From NCBI RefSeq assembly GCF_026011795.1, contig NZ_BRVS01000031.1:1-35627 (forward strand): 35,627 nucleotides of DNA. Direction: 5' to 3'. The notes beneath the pieces are model-generated. The model did no database searches. It was given only the letters and a program-made list of their open reading frames with translations, and was not told the origin of the DNA. Positions 19,229-27,106 of the stretch are shown here, in pieces. Position 1 is the first letter of the stretch, and every line of letters starts with the position of its first letter. Both the position numbers and the translations under genes were made by a program. This DNA is from Arthrobacter mangrovi (lineage in GTDB: Bacteria; Actinomycetota; Actinomycetes; Actinomycetales; Micrococcaceae).

Positions 19229-20781
19229 ACGTGTTCTTTCTTGTCGTCGTCGGTCAGGAGGTTCTCCAGGTCCGAATCGGGTCCGGGATCGCAGGAGCCG
19301 TGTTCCTGTTCGGTGCTGTTGGAACGCTCCAGCAGGTTCTTGCCCAGCCGCTCGGCGTCAGGGAGCTCGATGGGGTACCGGCCCGTGAAGCAGGCGGTGC
19401 ACAGCTTTTCGCGCGGCTGCTCGGTGGCCTCGATCATGCCGTCCTCGGAGATGTAGCCGAGCGAGTCGGCGCCGAGGGAGGCGCAGACGTCCGCGATGCC
19501 GATGCCGTTGGCGATCAGCTCGGCGCGGCTGGCAAAGTCGATGCCGTAGAAGCAGGGCCACTTGATGGGCGGCGAGGAGATCCGGACGTGCACCTCGGCC
19601 GCGCCGGCCTCGCGCAGCATGCGCACCAGCGCGCGCTGGGTGTTGCCGCGGACGATCGAGTCGTCGATGACCACCAGGCGCTTGCCGCGGACCACTTCCT
19701 TCAGCGGATTGAGCTTCAGCCGGATGCCCAGCTGGCGGATGGTCTGGCTCGGCTGGATGAAGGTCCGGCCCACGTAGGCGTTCTTGACCAGGCCCTGGCC
19801 GTAGGGGATGCCGGAGGCTTCCGCGTAGCCGATGGCGGCGGGGGTACCGGACTCCGGCGTCGGGATGACCAGGTCCGCCTCGACCGGGTGCTCCGCGGCG
19901 AGGCGGCGCCCCATTTCGACGCGGGCGGCATGGATGCTGCGGCCGTTGATTGCGGTGTCCGGGCGGGCCAGGTAGACGTATTCGAAGACGCAGCCGGCCG
20001 GCTTCTTCTCCGCGAAGCGCTGGGTGCGCAGGCCGTTCTCGTCCACGGCGATGAACTCGCCGGGCTCGATTTCGCGGACGAACGAGGCGCCGACGATGTC
20101 CAGCGCCGCGGTTTCGGAGGCGACGACCCAGCCGCGTTCCAGCCGGCCGAGCACCAGGGGCCGGACCCCGGACTCGTCCCGGGCCGCGTACAGCGTGCCC
20201 TCGTCCATGAAGGTGAAGCAGAAGGCGCCGCGCAGCTTGGGCAGCAGCTCCATGGCGCGTTCTTCGAGCGTCTGGCCCGGCTCGCCGGCCAGCAGCGCCG
20301 TCACGAGGGCGGTATCCGTGGTGTTGCCCTGCGCCAGTTCGCCGCGCTCGGGCCTGCCGAACTTCTCGATCACCTTGTCGAACAGGTCGGCCGAGTTGGT
20401 CAGGTTGCCGTTGTGCGCCAGCGCCACGGTCCCGCTGGCGGTAGCGCCCAGGGTCGGCTGCGCGTTGGCCCAGGTGGAGCCGCCGGTGGTCGAGTAGCGG
20501 CAGTGTCCGACGGCGATGTGCCCGGTCAGCGTGTTCAGGATCGTTTCGTCGAACACCTGCGAGACCAGGCCCATGTCCTTGTAGACATTGATGCGCTTGC
20601 CGTCGCTGGTGGCGATGCCTGCGGACTCCTGTCCGCGGTGCTGCAGCGCGTAGAGACCGTAGTAGGTCAGTTTTGCGACTTCTTCGCCGGGAGCCCAGAC
20701 GCCGAAGACACCGCAGGCGTCCTGGGGTCCCTTTTCGCCGGGGAGAAGATCATGGGAGAGTTTTCCGTCACCGCGTACCAC
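19225..20781 (-). CDS. purF: Amidophosphoribosyltransferase
   Basis: PurF catalyses the first committed step of purine synthesis: PRPP plus glutamine gives phosphoribosylamine. A 22-residue propeptide precedes Cys23 in QDACGVFGVW, the N-terminal nucleophile exposed after self-cleavage. The glutaminase domain includes ALQHRGQESAGI and HNGNLTN. The phosphoribosyltransferase domain has IPTPESGTPAAIGYA and the PRPP loop VVIDDSIVRGNTQ, then cysteines in KWPCFYGID and LCTACFTGRYP that can bind an Fe-S cluster as in Bacillus PurF. The C-terminal tail (about 490-518) is acidic. The start is GTG at 20781; no clear Shine-Dalgarno is seen, and ACAATACT just upstream may be a -10 for a near-leaderless message. 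Confidence 0.98.
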   Translation of the reverse strand: MVRGDGKLSHDLLPGEKGPQDACGVFGVWAPGEEVAKLTYYGLYALQHRGQESAGIATSDGKRINVYKDMGLVSQVFDETILNTLTGHIAVGHCRYSTTGGSTWANAQPTLGATASGTVALAHNGNLTNSADLFDKVIEKFGRPERGELAQGNTTDTALVTALLAGEPGQTLEERAMELLPKLRGAFCFTFMDEGTLYAARDESGVRPLVLGRLERGWVVASETAALDIVGASFVREIEPGEFIAVDENGLRTQRFAEKKPAGCVFEYVYLARPDTAINGRSIHAARVEMGRRLAAEHPVEADLVIPTPESGTPAAIGYAEASGIPYGQGLVKNAYVGRTFIQPSQTIRQLGIRLKLNPLKEVVRGKRLVVIDDSIVRGNTQRALVRMLREAGAAEVHVRISSPPIKWPCFYGIDFASRAELIANGIGIADVCASLGADSLGYISEDGMIEATEQPREKLCTACFTGRYPIELPDAERLGKNLLERSNSTEQEHGSCDPGPDSDLENLLTDDDKKEHV

Positions 20782-20831
20782 CCGAGTATTGTCTCACGAG
20801 CCCGCGCGGCCGCGGCAATGGATGACGGGCC

Positions 20832-21206
20832 TTAGGCTGTGGTCCCGGTCTCGGTACCGGGGTCCTTCCGGCCGCCTTCGGGACCGCCGGACGCGGGGTT
20901 CTCCGGGTCCTCGGTTTCAACGGCGAGCATCTTGCGGCTGCGCCGCACGCTGATGCGGTCGACGACGAGCACCACGAGCGCGCCCGCGAGCATGCCGACG
21001 ATGCCGAACAGCACGGCCAGGAAGCCGAAGGTGGCGCCGCGGGTGAATTCGGCGCTCTCCGGCCCGGTGTAGGCGGAGACCGCGGCAACGATGATGCCGA
21101 GCACGATGCCGGCGCCCATGAACGGGGCGAACTTCGGGGCGCGGCGGACGCTGACTTCGCGGGGCTGCCCGGAACCCGAGGGGGCGGGGAGGTGCTCAGA
21201 ACTCAT
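20832..21206 (-). CDS. Small two-helix membrane protein
   Basis: This 124-residue protein has no function I recognise. A polar N-terminus with VSVRRAPKFAPFM leads to two membrane segments (about 30-46, GAGIVLGIIVAAVSAY, and 58-82, ATFGFLAVLFGIVGMLAGALVVLVV). A basic stretch DRISVRRSRK and a Glu/Pro/Gly-rich tail follow. The layout suggests both termini are cytoplasmic. It sits 10 bp after the SCP-like gene and 50 bp before purF on the same strand, and is likely a conserved Micrococcaceae protein carried in this unit. Confidence 0.75.
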   Translation of the reverse strand: MSSEHLPAPSGSGQPREVSVRRAPKFAPFMGAGIVLGIIVAAVSAYTGPESAEFTRGATFGFLAVLFGIVGMLAGALVVLVVDRISVRRSRKMLAVETEDPENPASGGPEGGRKDPGTETGTTA

Positions 21207-21216
21207 GCGCTTAAGC

Positions 21217-21603
21217 CTACCGCCCGGCCGCGGTGGCTCCGCCGTCGGGGAAGAGCGGCAGCAGGCCGGTCAGCTCGGCGCGCAGGCCGGAGGCTGAGAC
21301 CTTTCCGCTGCCGACGGCGGCGGACCAGGCCAGTCCGCCCGTCGCCAGCGCGAGCCACGTGGGGGCATCGCACTCGATCACGTTCGGCGGGGTGCCGCGG
21401 GTGTGGCGCGGCCCCTCAATGCACTGGGCCACGCCGAACGGCGGAACGCGCACCTCGACGCTGTTGCCCGGCGCCCGCTCGGCGAGCTCCTCGAGGCTGA
21501 AGCGCACCGCGGCCGCCGTCGTTTTCCGGTCCGCGGATCCCTCCCGCCACGCACGCAGGGCCGCCTGGCCCTCGGCGGGTGCGATCCGCCGTCGTACTCC
21601 CAT
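21217..21603 (-). CDS. SCP2-like sterol carrier family protein
   Basis: This 128-residue protein resembles the SCP2-like domain proteins annotated as sterol carrier family in actinobacteria (a domain also found at the C-terminus of mycothiol-dependent maleylpyruvate isomerase-like proteins). Recognisable segments are RRRIAPAEGQAALRAW, LEELAERAPGNSVEVRVPPFGVAQCIEGPRHTRGTPPNVIE and WLALATGGLAWSAAVGSGKVSASG. The ligand is unknown. The ATG at 21603 is eight bases after the asparaginase stop, indicating co-transcription. A longer frame from 22281 is a shadow of the asparaginase gene. Confidence 0.85.
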   Translation of the reverse strand: MGVRRRIAPAEGQAALRAWREGSADRKTTAAAVRFSLEELAERAPGNSVEVRVPPFGVAQCIEGPRHTRGTPPNVIECDAPTWLALATGGLAWSAAVGSGKVSASGLRAELTGLLPLFPDGGATAAGR

Positions 21604-21611
21604 TCCGTGCC

Positions 21612-22616
21612 CTAGTCCAGCAGCGCCATCACCGGGGACGCCAGCCGGATCTTGCCGACCGGCTGGCCGCCGCCGAGCACGGGCCTGACGACCTTCTCCA
21701 GCACCGGCGCGATCTGTTCGGCGTCGATCGCGCCCGCCGCGGCGAGCAGCGTCAGGCCCACCAGGGAGCAGGCGCGGCCGTTGCCGTCCAGCATCTTGAC
21801 GGCAACCGAGACTCCGGTGTCCGTGCCCATCACCATCACGCCCTCGGCGCCGAGCTTGGCGAGGATGCCCAGTTCCTCCATCACGATCGTGTTCTCCCGG
21901 CCGTTGCCCTGCACGGCCCACGGGTAGTCCAGCATCGCGGTGGCCACCGTCGCCGCGCGGGCGTCGGCATTGCGGTCCCCGGGCGCCTTCGCGAGCTTCC
22001 CGACGGCGCGGGCCAGGCCGGTCAGCGAGACGGCCGGGACGGGGGCGCCGCAGCCGTCCACGGCCAGGTGTCGGACGTCCTCGCCCGTGTAGTCCGAGAC
22101 GACTTCCATCACGCGGCGCTGCAGCGGGTGGTTCGGATCCAGGTAGGTGGCGGTGTCCCAGCCGTTTTCGGTGCAGGCCCAGAGGAAGGCGGCATGCTTG
22201 CCCGAACAGTTGAAGGCCAGGCGCTGTTCGTTGCGCTCGGTGCGCACGAGCCATGCCCGGGATTCCTCGTCCTGCGGCCAAGCCGGCGGGCAGCGCAGGT
22301 CCTCGGGGCCGAGCCCGGCGGCCTTGAGCATGCCGTCGACGACGTCCATGTGGTCGAAGGAGCCCACATGGCTGGCGCAGGCCAGCGCCACCTGGGCGCC
22401 GCGCAGCGGCACGCCGGACTGCATGGCGGCCAGCGCCTGGAACGGCTTTAGCGCTGAGCGCGGGAAGATCGGCGCAGCGACGTCTCCGAGGGCGGTGACC
22501 ACGGATCCGTCGGACGCCATGACGACGGCCGCGCCGAGGTGGCGGGACTCGATGAAGCCATTGCGTTCGACGGCGGCCAGTTCGACCGCGTCGGCGGCTT
22601 TGATGGTTTCGGGCAT
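21612..22616 (-). CDS. Asparaginase (type II rhizobial-like, PF06089)
   Basis: This 334-residue protein belongs to the asparaginase family first defined in Rhizobium, unrelated to classical L-asparaginases I/II. Conserved pieces include RNGFIESRHLGAAVV, RSALKPFQALA, CASHVGSFDHMDVVDGML, CSGKHAAFLWAC and DGCGAPVPAVSLTGLA. It would hydrolyse asparagine to aspartate and ammonia in the cytosol; substrate specificity is assigned by family only. The ATG at 22616 fits the family N-terminus. It is divergent from purD and heads a leftward unit leading to purF and purM. Aspartate is a purC/purA substrate, so the linkage is metabolically reasonable. Confidence 0.88.
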   Translation of the reverse strand: MPETIKAADAVELAAVERNGFIESRHLGAAVVMASDGSVVTALGDVAAPIFPRSALKPFQALAAMQSGVPLRGAQVALACASHVGSFDHMDVVDGMLKAAGLGPEDLRCPPAWPQDEESRAWLVRTERNEQRLAFNCSGKHAAFLWACTENGWDTATYLDPNHPLQRRVMEVVSDYTGEDVRHLAVDGCGAPVPAVSLTGLARAVGKLAKAPGDRNADARAATVATAMLDYPWAVQGNGRENTIVMEELGILAKLGAEGVMVMGTDTGVSVAVKMLDGNGRACSLVGLTLLAAAGAIDAEQIAPVLEKVVRPVLGGGQPVGKIRLASPVMALLD

Positions 22617-22688
22617 GGCACCAATACTAGGGGGCGGATGCGGGGGCCGGGTGCCCGAAACAACTTCGAAGGCCGCGCCCCGGGCCAG

Positions 22689-22703
22689 TAGGCTTAGACC
22701 TTG
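22689..22703 (+). promoter_or_regulatory. Possible leaderless promoter for purD
   Basis: TAGGCT (22689-22694, TAnnnT type) lies eight bases before the GTG at 22703, and no Shine-Dalgarno sequence is present. This is the pattern of leaderless transcripts, which are common in actinobacteria. No -35 is evident. Confidence 0.35.
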
Positions 22704-24016
22704 TGAAGGTACTTGTGATCGGCCCCGGTGGCCGCGAACACGCAATTGTCCGCTCGCTGCTGGAAGACCCGTTCGTCACGGAGGTCCATGCCGCTCCAGG
22801 CAACGCCGGGATCGCCCAGTTGGTCCCGACCGACGCGATCGACGCCAACGACCCGGACGCGGTGCTGGCCCTGGCCCGCCGGCTGGAGTCGGACCTGGTG
22901 GTCGTGGGACCGGAGGCGCCGCTCGCCGCCGGCGTGGCCGACCCGCTCCGCGAGGCCGGCATCCCGGTCTTCGGTCCGAGCAAAGAAGCCGCGCGGCTCG
23001 AGGGATCCAAGGCCTTCGCCAAGCAGGTCATGGCCGCCGCGAACGTTCCGACGGCGATGGCCCGGGTTGCCACGGACCTGGACGAGGCTGCCGCGGCGCT
23101 GGACACTTTCGGCGCGCCCTACGTGGTCAAGGATGACGGGCTGGCGGCAGGCAAGGGCGTGGTGGTGACTTCGGACCGCGGCGAGGCCCTGGCACACGCG
23201 CAGTCGTGCTTCGACGCCGGCGGCCAGGTGGTGATCGAGGAGTACCTGGACGGCCCCGAGGTCTCGCTGTTCGTCATCTGCGACGGCGAGCATGCGGTTC
23301 CGCTGGTACCGGCGCAGGATTTCAAGCGGATCCACGACGGCGACGAGGGCCCGAACACGGGCGGCATGGGCGCCTACACGCCGCTGGAGTGGCTGCCGGA
23401 GGGCTTCGTGGACGAGGTGATGGACCGCGTCGCGCTGCCCACGCTCAAGGAGATGGACCGCCGCGGAACGCCGTTCGTCGGCGTGCTGTACTGCGGCCTG
23501 GCCGTCACGAGCCGCGGCCTGCGGGTGATCGAGTTCAATGCGCGGTTCGGCGATCCGGAAACCCAGGCGGTGCTGGCGCGGCTGCGCACGCCGCTCGGCA
23601 AGCTGCTGCTCGCTGCCGCCAAGGGGGAGCTGGACGGGAAGGAACAGCTGCGCTGGTCCCGGAACAGCGCCGTCGCCGTGGTGGTCGCGGCCGAGAACTA
23701 TCCGGGGACGCCGCGCACGGGCGACCGGATCCGCGGGCTGAAGAAGGCCAACGCCCTCGAGGGCGTGCACGTGATCCACGCGGGGACCAAGCTGGACGAA
23801 GACCGCAAGGTGGTCAGCGCCGGCGGCCGCGTGCTCGCCGTCGTCGCCCTCGGTGAGGACTTGGTCGACGCCCGGGAGAAGGCCTACGAAGGGGTCGAGC
23901 AGATCCACCTGGACGGCTCGCAGTACCGCACGGATATCGCGCTCAAGGCGGCAAACGGCGGCATCAGCATTCCGGGCCGGGGCATCAACACCGCAACCGC
24001 GAAGGAGCAGGCATGA
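22703..24016 (+). CDS. purD: Phosphoribosylamine-glycine ligase (GAR synthetase)
   Basis: PurD joins phosphoribosylamine to glycine with ATP (step two of purine synthesis). The 437-residue ATP-grasp enzyme begins MKVLVIGPGGREHAIV and shows VVVGPEAPLAAGVADPL, the ATP-grasp loop YVVKDDGLAAGKGVVV and VIEEYLDGPEVSLFVICDG, then GGMGAYTP, and the metal and catalytic segment VIEFNARFGDPETQAVL. The start is GTG at 22703, apparently leaderless. The stop overlaps the purC ATG in ATGA. It acts directly after PurF, encoded on the opposite strand nearby. Confidence 0.97.
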   Translation: MKVLVIGPGGREHAIVRSLLEDPFVTEVHAAPGNAGIAQLVPTDAIDANDPDAVLALARRLESDLVVVGPEAPLAAGVADPLREAGIPVFGPSKEAARLEGSKAFAKQVMAAANVPTAMARVATDLDEAAAALDTFGAPYVVKDDGLAAGKGVVVTSDRGEALAHAQSCFDAGGQVVIEEYLDGPEVSLFVICDGEHAVPLVPAQDFKRIHDGDEGPNTGGMGAYTPLEWLPEGFVDEVMDRVALPTLKEMDRRGTPFVGVLYCGLAVTSRGLRVIEFNARFGDPETQAVLARLRTPLGKLLLAAAKGELDGKEQLRWSRNSAVAVVVAAENYPGTPRTGDRIRGLKKANALEGVHVIHAGTKLDEDRKVVSAGGRVLAVVALGEDLVDAREKAYEGVEQIHLDGSQYRTDIALKAANGGISIPGRGINTATAKEQA

Positions 24017-24918
24017 ACTTCGATCCAGGACATCTGGAGCTGCCGGGCTGGACGCACGTCTACTCAGGAAAGGTCCGGGACCTGTACGTTCCGGAGGCGG
24101 ACGCCGACGGCGACACGGTGCTGGTCGTGGCGAGCGACCGGATCAGCGCCTACGACCATGTGCTGGCCACGCCGATCCCGGACAAGGGCCGGATCCTGAC
24201 CCAGCTGAGCCTGTGGTGGTTCGAGCAGTTGGCCATGGGCCAAGATGCGGTGGCCAACCATGTTGTCTCCACCGACGTGCCCGAGGCAGTGGCCGGCCGG
24301 GCAATGGTCTGCCGCAAGCTGGACATGTTCCCGGTCGAGTGCATCGCCCGCGGCTACCTCACCGGATCGGGCCTTGCGGAGTATCGCGTGTCCGGAACGG
24401 TATGCGAGCTTCCGCTGCCCGACGGGCTGGTCGACGGATCGCGCCTGGAGACGGCGATCTTCACGCCCTCGGCCAAGGCCGAGGTCGGCGAGCACGACGA
24501 AAACATCACCTACGACGACATGACCGCGATCGTGGGCGACGACATCGCCGCAAAGCTGCGCGATACGACCCTCGCCATCTACCGCCGCGCCGAGGAGATC
24601 GCCCGCGGCCGCGGCATCATCCTGGCCGACACGAAGGTGGAATTCGGCACGGACCCCGTGACCGGCGCGATCACCCTGGGCGACGAGGTGCTCACGCCCG
24701 ACTCGTCGCGCTTCTGGGACGCGGCAACCTATGAGCCTGGCAAGGCCCAGCCCTCCTTCGACAAGCAGTTTGTCCGGGACTGGCTGACCTCTGACGCCTC
24801 GGGCTGGGACAGGGCCTCCGATACGCCGCCGCCGGCCCTGCCGGAGGATATCGTGGCCAAGACGCGGGCACGCTACGTGGAGGCCTACGAGCGCCTCACG
24901 GGCCGGCAGTTCGATTGA
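24013..24918 (+). CDS. purC: SAICAR synthase
   Basis: PurC couples CAIR with aspartate using ATP (step seven in this pathway). The 301-residue protein shows the signature KVRDLYVP near residue 18, DRISAYDHVLATPIPDKGRIL, PVECIARGYLTGSGLAEY, then FTPSAKAEVGEHDENITYDD and IILADTKVEFGTD. The length is typical of the actinobacterial long form. The ATG overlaps the purD stop by 4 bp. Its 3' end overlaps the convergent membrane-protein gene by 23 bp. Confidence 0.97.
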   Translation: MNFDPGHLELPGWTHVYSGKVRDLYVPEADADGDTVLVVASDRISAYDHVLATPIPDKGRILTQLSLWWFEQLAMGQDAVANHVVSTDVPEAVAGRAMVCRKLDMFPVECIARGYLTGSGLAEYRVSGTVCELPLPDGLVDGSRLETAIFTPSAKAEVGEHDENITYDDMTAIVGDDIAAKLRDTTLAIYRRAEEIARGRGIILADTKVEFGTDPVTGAITLGDEVLTPDSSRFWDAATYEPGKAQPSFDKQFVRDWLTSDASGWDRASDTPPPALPEDIVAKTRARYVEAYERLTGRQFD

Positions 24919-25468
24919 TTCCGGCGGCCGCCTCCGCCTCATCCAGCCGGCGGGAGAACTCGGCGACCGCCAGGATGTAGGCCGAGGTCCGCTGGGCGGC
25001 CGGGAGGGCCGAGGGATCGGGCCGCAGCCGGTTGGCCCGGTCGAGCGCGCGGACCATGGCGGCCGTGGCCGGAGCGGCCGGATCCGTCAGGACCTCGGCC
25101 CCCGGCGCGGGAGCGGGGTTGAGCTCGTAGGCCAGCCACCGGGCCGCCAGCGCCGCGTGCACTTCGGCCGCCGGCTGCCAGGCGGGGTCCGGGGGGACGG
25201 GCCGCCGGTGCCCGAGGGAATTCAGGACATGCGCAGCGGCCGGGATACCGGCCAGCAGGAGCAGCACCAGCACGGTGCCGCCGGCCGCCGGGCCGAGCGA
25301 ATAGGCCCACAGCAGCGGCACCAGTGCCGCTGCGGCTCCGGCGAAGCAGTACCAGAACGCGGCGTCCGTCCCCGCCGCCCGCGACGCGGCGGCCCGGCTG
25401 CTGGCTGCGAGGATCCCGACGCCGGCCAGCCCGGCCAGCACCAGTTGGGCGTATTCCAGCAGGCTCAT
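24896..25468 (-). CDS. Predicted three-helix membrane protein of unknown function
   Basis: This 190-residue protein has three hydrophobic segments in the N-terminal half (about 5-25 LEYAQLVLAGLAGVGILAAS, 36-56 AAFWYCFAGAAAALVPLLWAY, 62-82 GGTVLVLLLLAGIPAAAHVL) and a cytosolic, Ala-rich helical C-terminus ending AYILAVAEFSRRLDEAEAAAG. I recognise no family. The ATG at 25468 has GGAGGG close upstream, which supports it. The last 23 bases overlap purC in antisense. A promoter-like TTGACA lies about 60 bp upstream. Confidence 0.75.
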   Translation of the reverse strand: MSLLEYAQLVLAGLAGVGILAASSRAAASRAAGTDAAFWYCFAGAAAALVPLLWAYSLGPAAGGTVLVLLLLAGIPAAAHVLNSLGHRRPVPPDPAWQPAAEVHAALAARWLAYELNPAPAPGAEVLTDPAAPATAAMVRALDRANRLRPDPSALPAAQRTSAYILAVAEFSRRLDEAEAAAGINRTAGP

Positions 25469-25501
25469 GCCGACCCTCCGCGCGCAGTGGCTCCTTCAGC
25501 C

Positions 25502-25531
25502 ATTGCAGCCCCGAAGGCCCGCGGTTGTCAA
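25502..25531 (-). promoter_or_regulatory. Putative promoter of the membrane-protein gene
   Basis: On the minus strand TTGACA (25531-25526) is followed after 18 bases by TGCAAT (25507-25502, 4 of 6). It lies 21 bp downstream of the FAD monooxygenase stop and 33 bp before the membrane-protein ATG. It allows separate transcription of that gene. Confidence 0.4.
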
Positions 25532-25552
25532 CGCCCCTTTATCCGGCCGTTG

Positions 25553-26710
25553 TCAGCGCCCTTCGTAGCCGACGACGCCGTCCAGTTGCTTGAGCCGGAA
25601 GCTCTTGGGCAGCATCCGCATGGTGGTGTTGCGGGCCTTGCGGAGCTTCTCCGAATCCAGCTGGGCCAGCCGCGCCATGGTGTGGGACTGCGAGACGATC
25701 TTGTTCGCGCGCCGGGTCCGGGCCGCTTCGTAGGCGATCAGGCCGTCGGCCACCGCTTCGTGCTGGCCGAGGGCGTCCGCCAGCGCCACCGCGTCCTCCA
25801 GCGCCTGGCAGCCGCCCTGGCCGAGGAACGGCAGCATCGGATGCGCCGCGTCCCCCACGAGCGTGGCCGAGCGGGCGGACCAGACGGGTTCGGGCTTCCG
25901 GTCGAAGAGTTCGTGCGCCATGATGGCGTCCTCGGGCGTCTGCTCGATCACGGACCTGATGCCCCGGTGCCAGTGCGCGAAGGTGCTGGCGGCGGCGGTC
26001 TTCCAGCCCCGGCTGCGGTACGGGTCCAGGGCCTTCGTCGGCAGCGTGCCGTACCAGTAGACCCGGCCGCCGGGCAGCGGCGTGGCGCCGAAGACGCCGC
26101 CGTCGCCCCACATCTCGCCCCACGGAACCATGCCGTTGTCCAGTCCGGTCGCGTCGCAGACTCCGCGCAGCGCCGTCGTTCCGGAGGAACGGGGCGCGCC
26201 GACCCCAAGCAGGGCGCCGCGGACCACCGAGTAGAGACCGTCCGCACCGACCACCAGGTCGGCATTCTTGCGCCCTCCCGTGCTGATTTCGACGGAGCTG
26301 CGCGGGAAGCCCAGGTGGAAGGCCGTCACTCCGAGCCCGAGATGGACCGTGTTGACCTTCAGCCGCTTGGCCAGGATCGAGGTGAGGTCGTTGCGGTGGA
26401 TCATCTGGATGGGCAGGCCGTACCGGCGGCGGACCTTGAGCTGCTCCAGCAGCATGATCGGCTCGCCCTCCATGTCCAGCACGTCGCCGCGGACGGGTAC
26501 GGCGGCCGCGAGGACCTCGTCGAGGACGCCGAGGCGCTCGAGTGCGGCCAGGGCGTTGGGCCAGAGCGAGAGGCCGCTTCCCGGGGGTTCCAGCGATCCG
26601 GAGCGCTCCAGGACCTCGACCTTCCACCCGGCGTTCTGCAGGGCAAGCGCCGTAGCCAGCCCGCCGATTCCCGCTCCAACGATCAGCGCCTTGCGCTCTC
26701 CTTCAGCCAT
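25553..26710 (-). CDS. FAD-dependent monooxygenase
   Basis: This 385-residue class A flavoprotein hydroxylase shares the salicylate hydroxylase / UbiH / zeaxanthin epoxidase fold. The N-terminal Rossmann fold is LIVGAGIGGLATALALQNAGWKVEVLER (GxGxxG near residue 13). LVVGADGLYSVVR supplies the DG motif. The third FAD motif is TLVGDAAHPMLPFLGQGGCQALEDAVALADAL. LWPNALAALERLG after GSGLS is typical of the group. The substrate is unknown; no aromatic-degradation genes are adjacent. The ATG at 26710 is the start that places the Rossmann fold properly; the frame runs on through a tRNA gene upstream, which is noncoding. Confidence 0.9.
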   Translation of the reverse strand: MAEGERKALIVGAGIGGLATALALQNAGWKVEVLERSGSLEPPGSGLSLWPNALAALERLGVLDEVLAAAVPVRGDVLDMEGEPIMLLEQLKVRRRYGLPIQMIHRNDLTSILAKRLKVNTVHLGLGVTAFHLGFPRSSVEISTGGRKNADLVVGADGLYSVVRGALLGVGAPRSSGTTALRGVCDATGLDNGMVPWGEMWGDGGVFGATPLPGGRVYWYGTLPTKALDPYRSRGWKTAAASTFAHWHRGIRSVIEQTPEDAIMAHELFDRKPEPVWSARSATLVGDAAHPMLPFLGQGGCQALEDAVALADALGQHEAVADGLIAYEAARTRRANKIVSQSHTMARLAQLDSEKLRKARNTTMRMLPKSFRLKQLDGVVGYEGR

Positions 26711-26846
26711 GGAACCAATACTTTGTGGAATCGGCGCAAAGATCAAGCCGCACCCCGGATGGGCGGGGCGGCGGCGGGCAAGGGAAACCCCGAACCGGAT
26801 TCTTGCTCTGTTGGGCCGGGCGAAGGGGGAATGCAGCGGAAACTGA

Positions 26847-26892
26847 AAAGGACCCCCGGATCCGGCTGGAAGAGCCGGCCCGGAGGCCCTTT
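26847..26892 (-). terminator. Intrinsic terminator after tRNA-Pro
   Basis: On the minus strand an extended GC-rich stem (outer AAAGG/CCTTT, then CCGG/CCGG, inner CCGGCT/AGCCGG with loop CTTCC) is followed by a T-rich end TCCTTTTC. It begins 13 bases downstream of the mature tRNA 3' end, the usual place for a tRNA terminator. Confidence 0.8.
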
Positions 26893-26903
26893 CGGAGAGT
26901 TCC

Positions 26904-26978
<75 letters not shown>

Positions 26979-27106
26979 AAACTGGAGCCCCGCCGTCGTT
27001 GTTCACATCGGCAAAAGCAACTGTTCAAGAATAGCGGAGATGTGCGAAAAGCTGAAATCGGGGACGCCGTGAACCGCGACACAATGGCCGCGCACGGCTT
27101 CCGGCC

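Noticed and set aside
19231-20835. Open frame of 534 codons antisense to purF
   Set aside because: Shadow of purF, which has every catalytic motif in the opposite frame.
26979-27060. Promoter for tRNA-Pro
   Set aside because: TTGAAC and TATTCT occur on the minus strand but not in a consistent -35/-10 arrangement, so no promoter is called.
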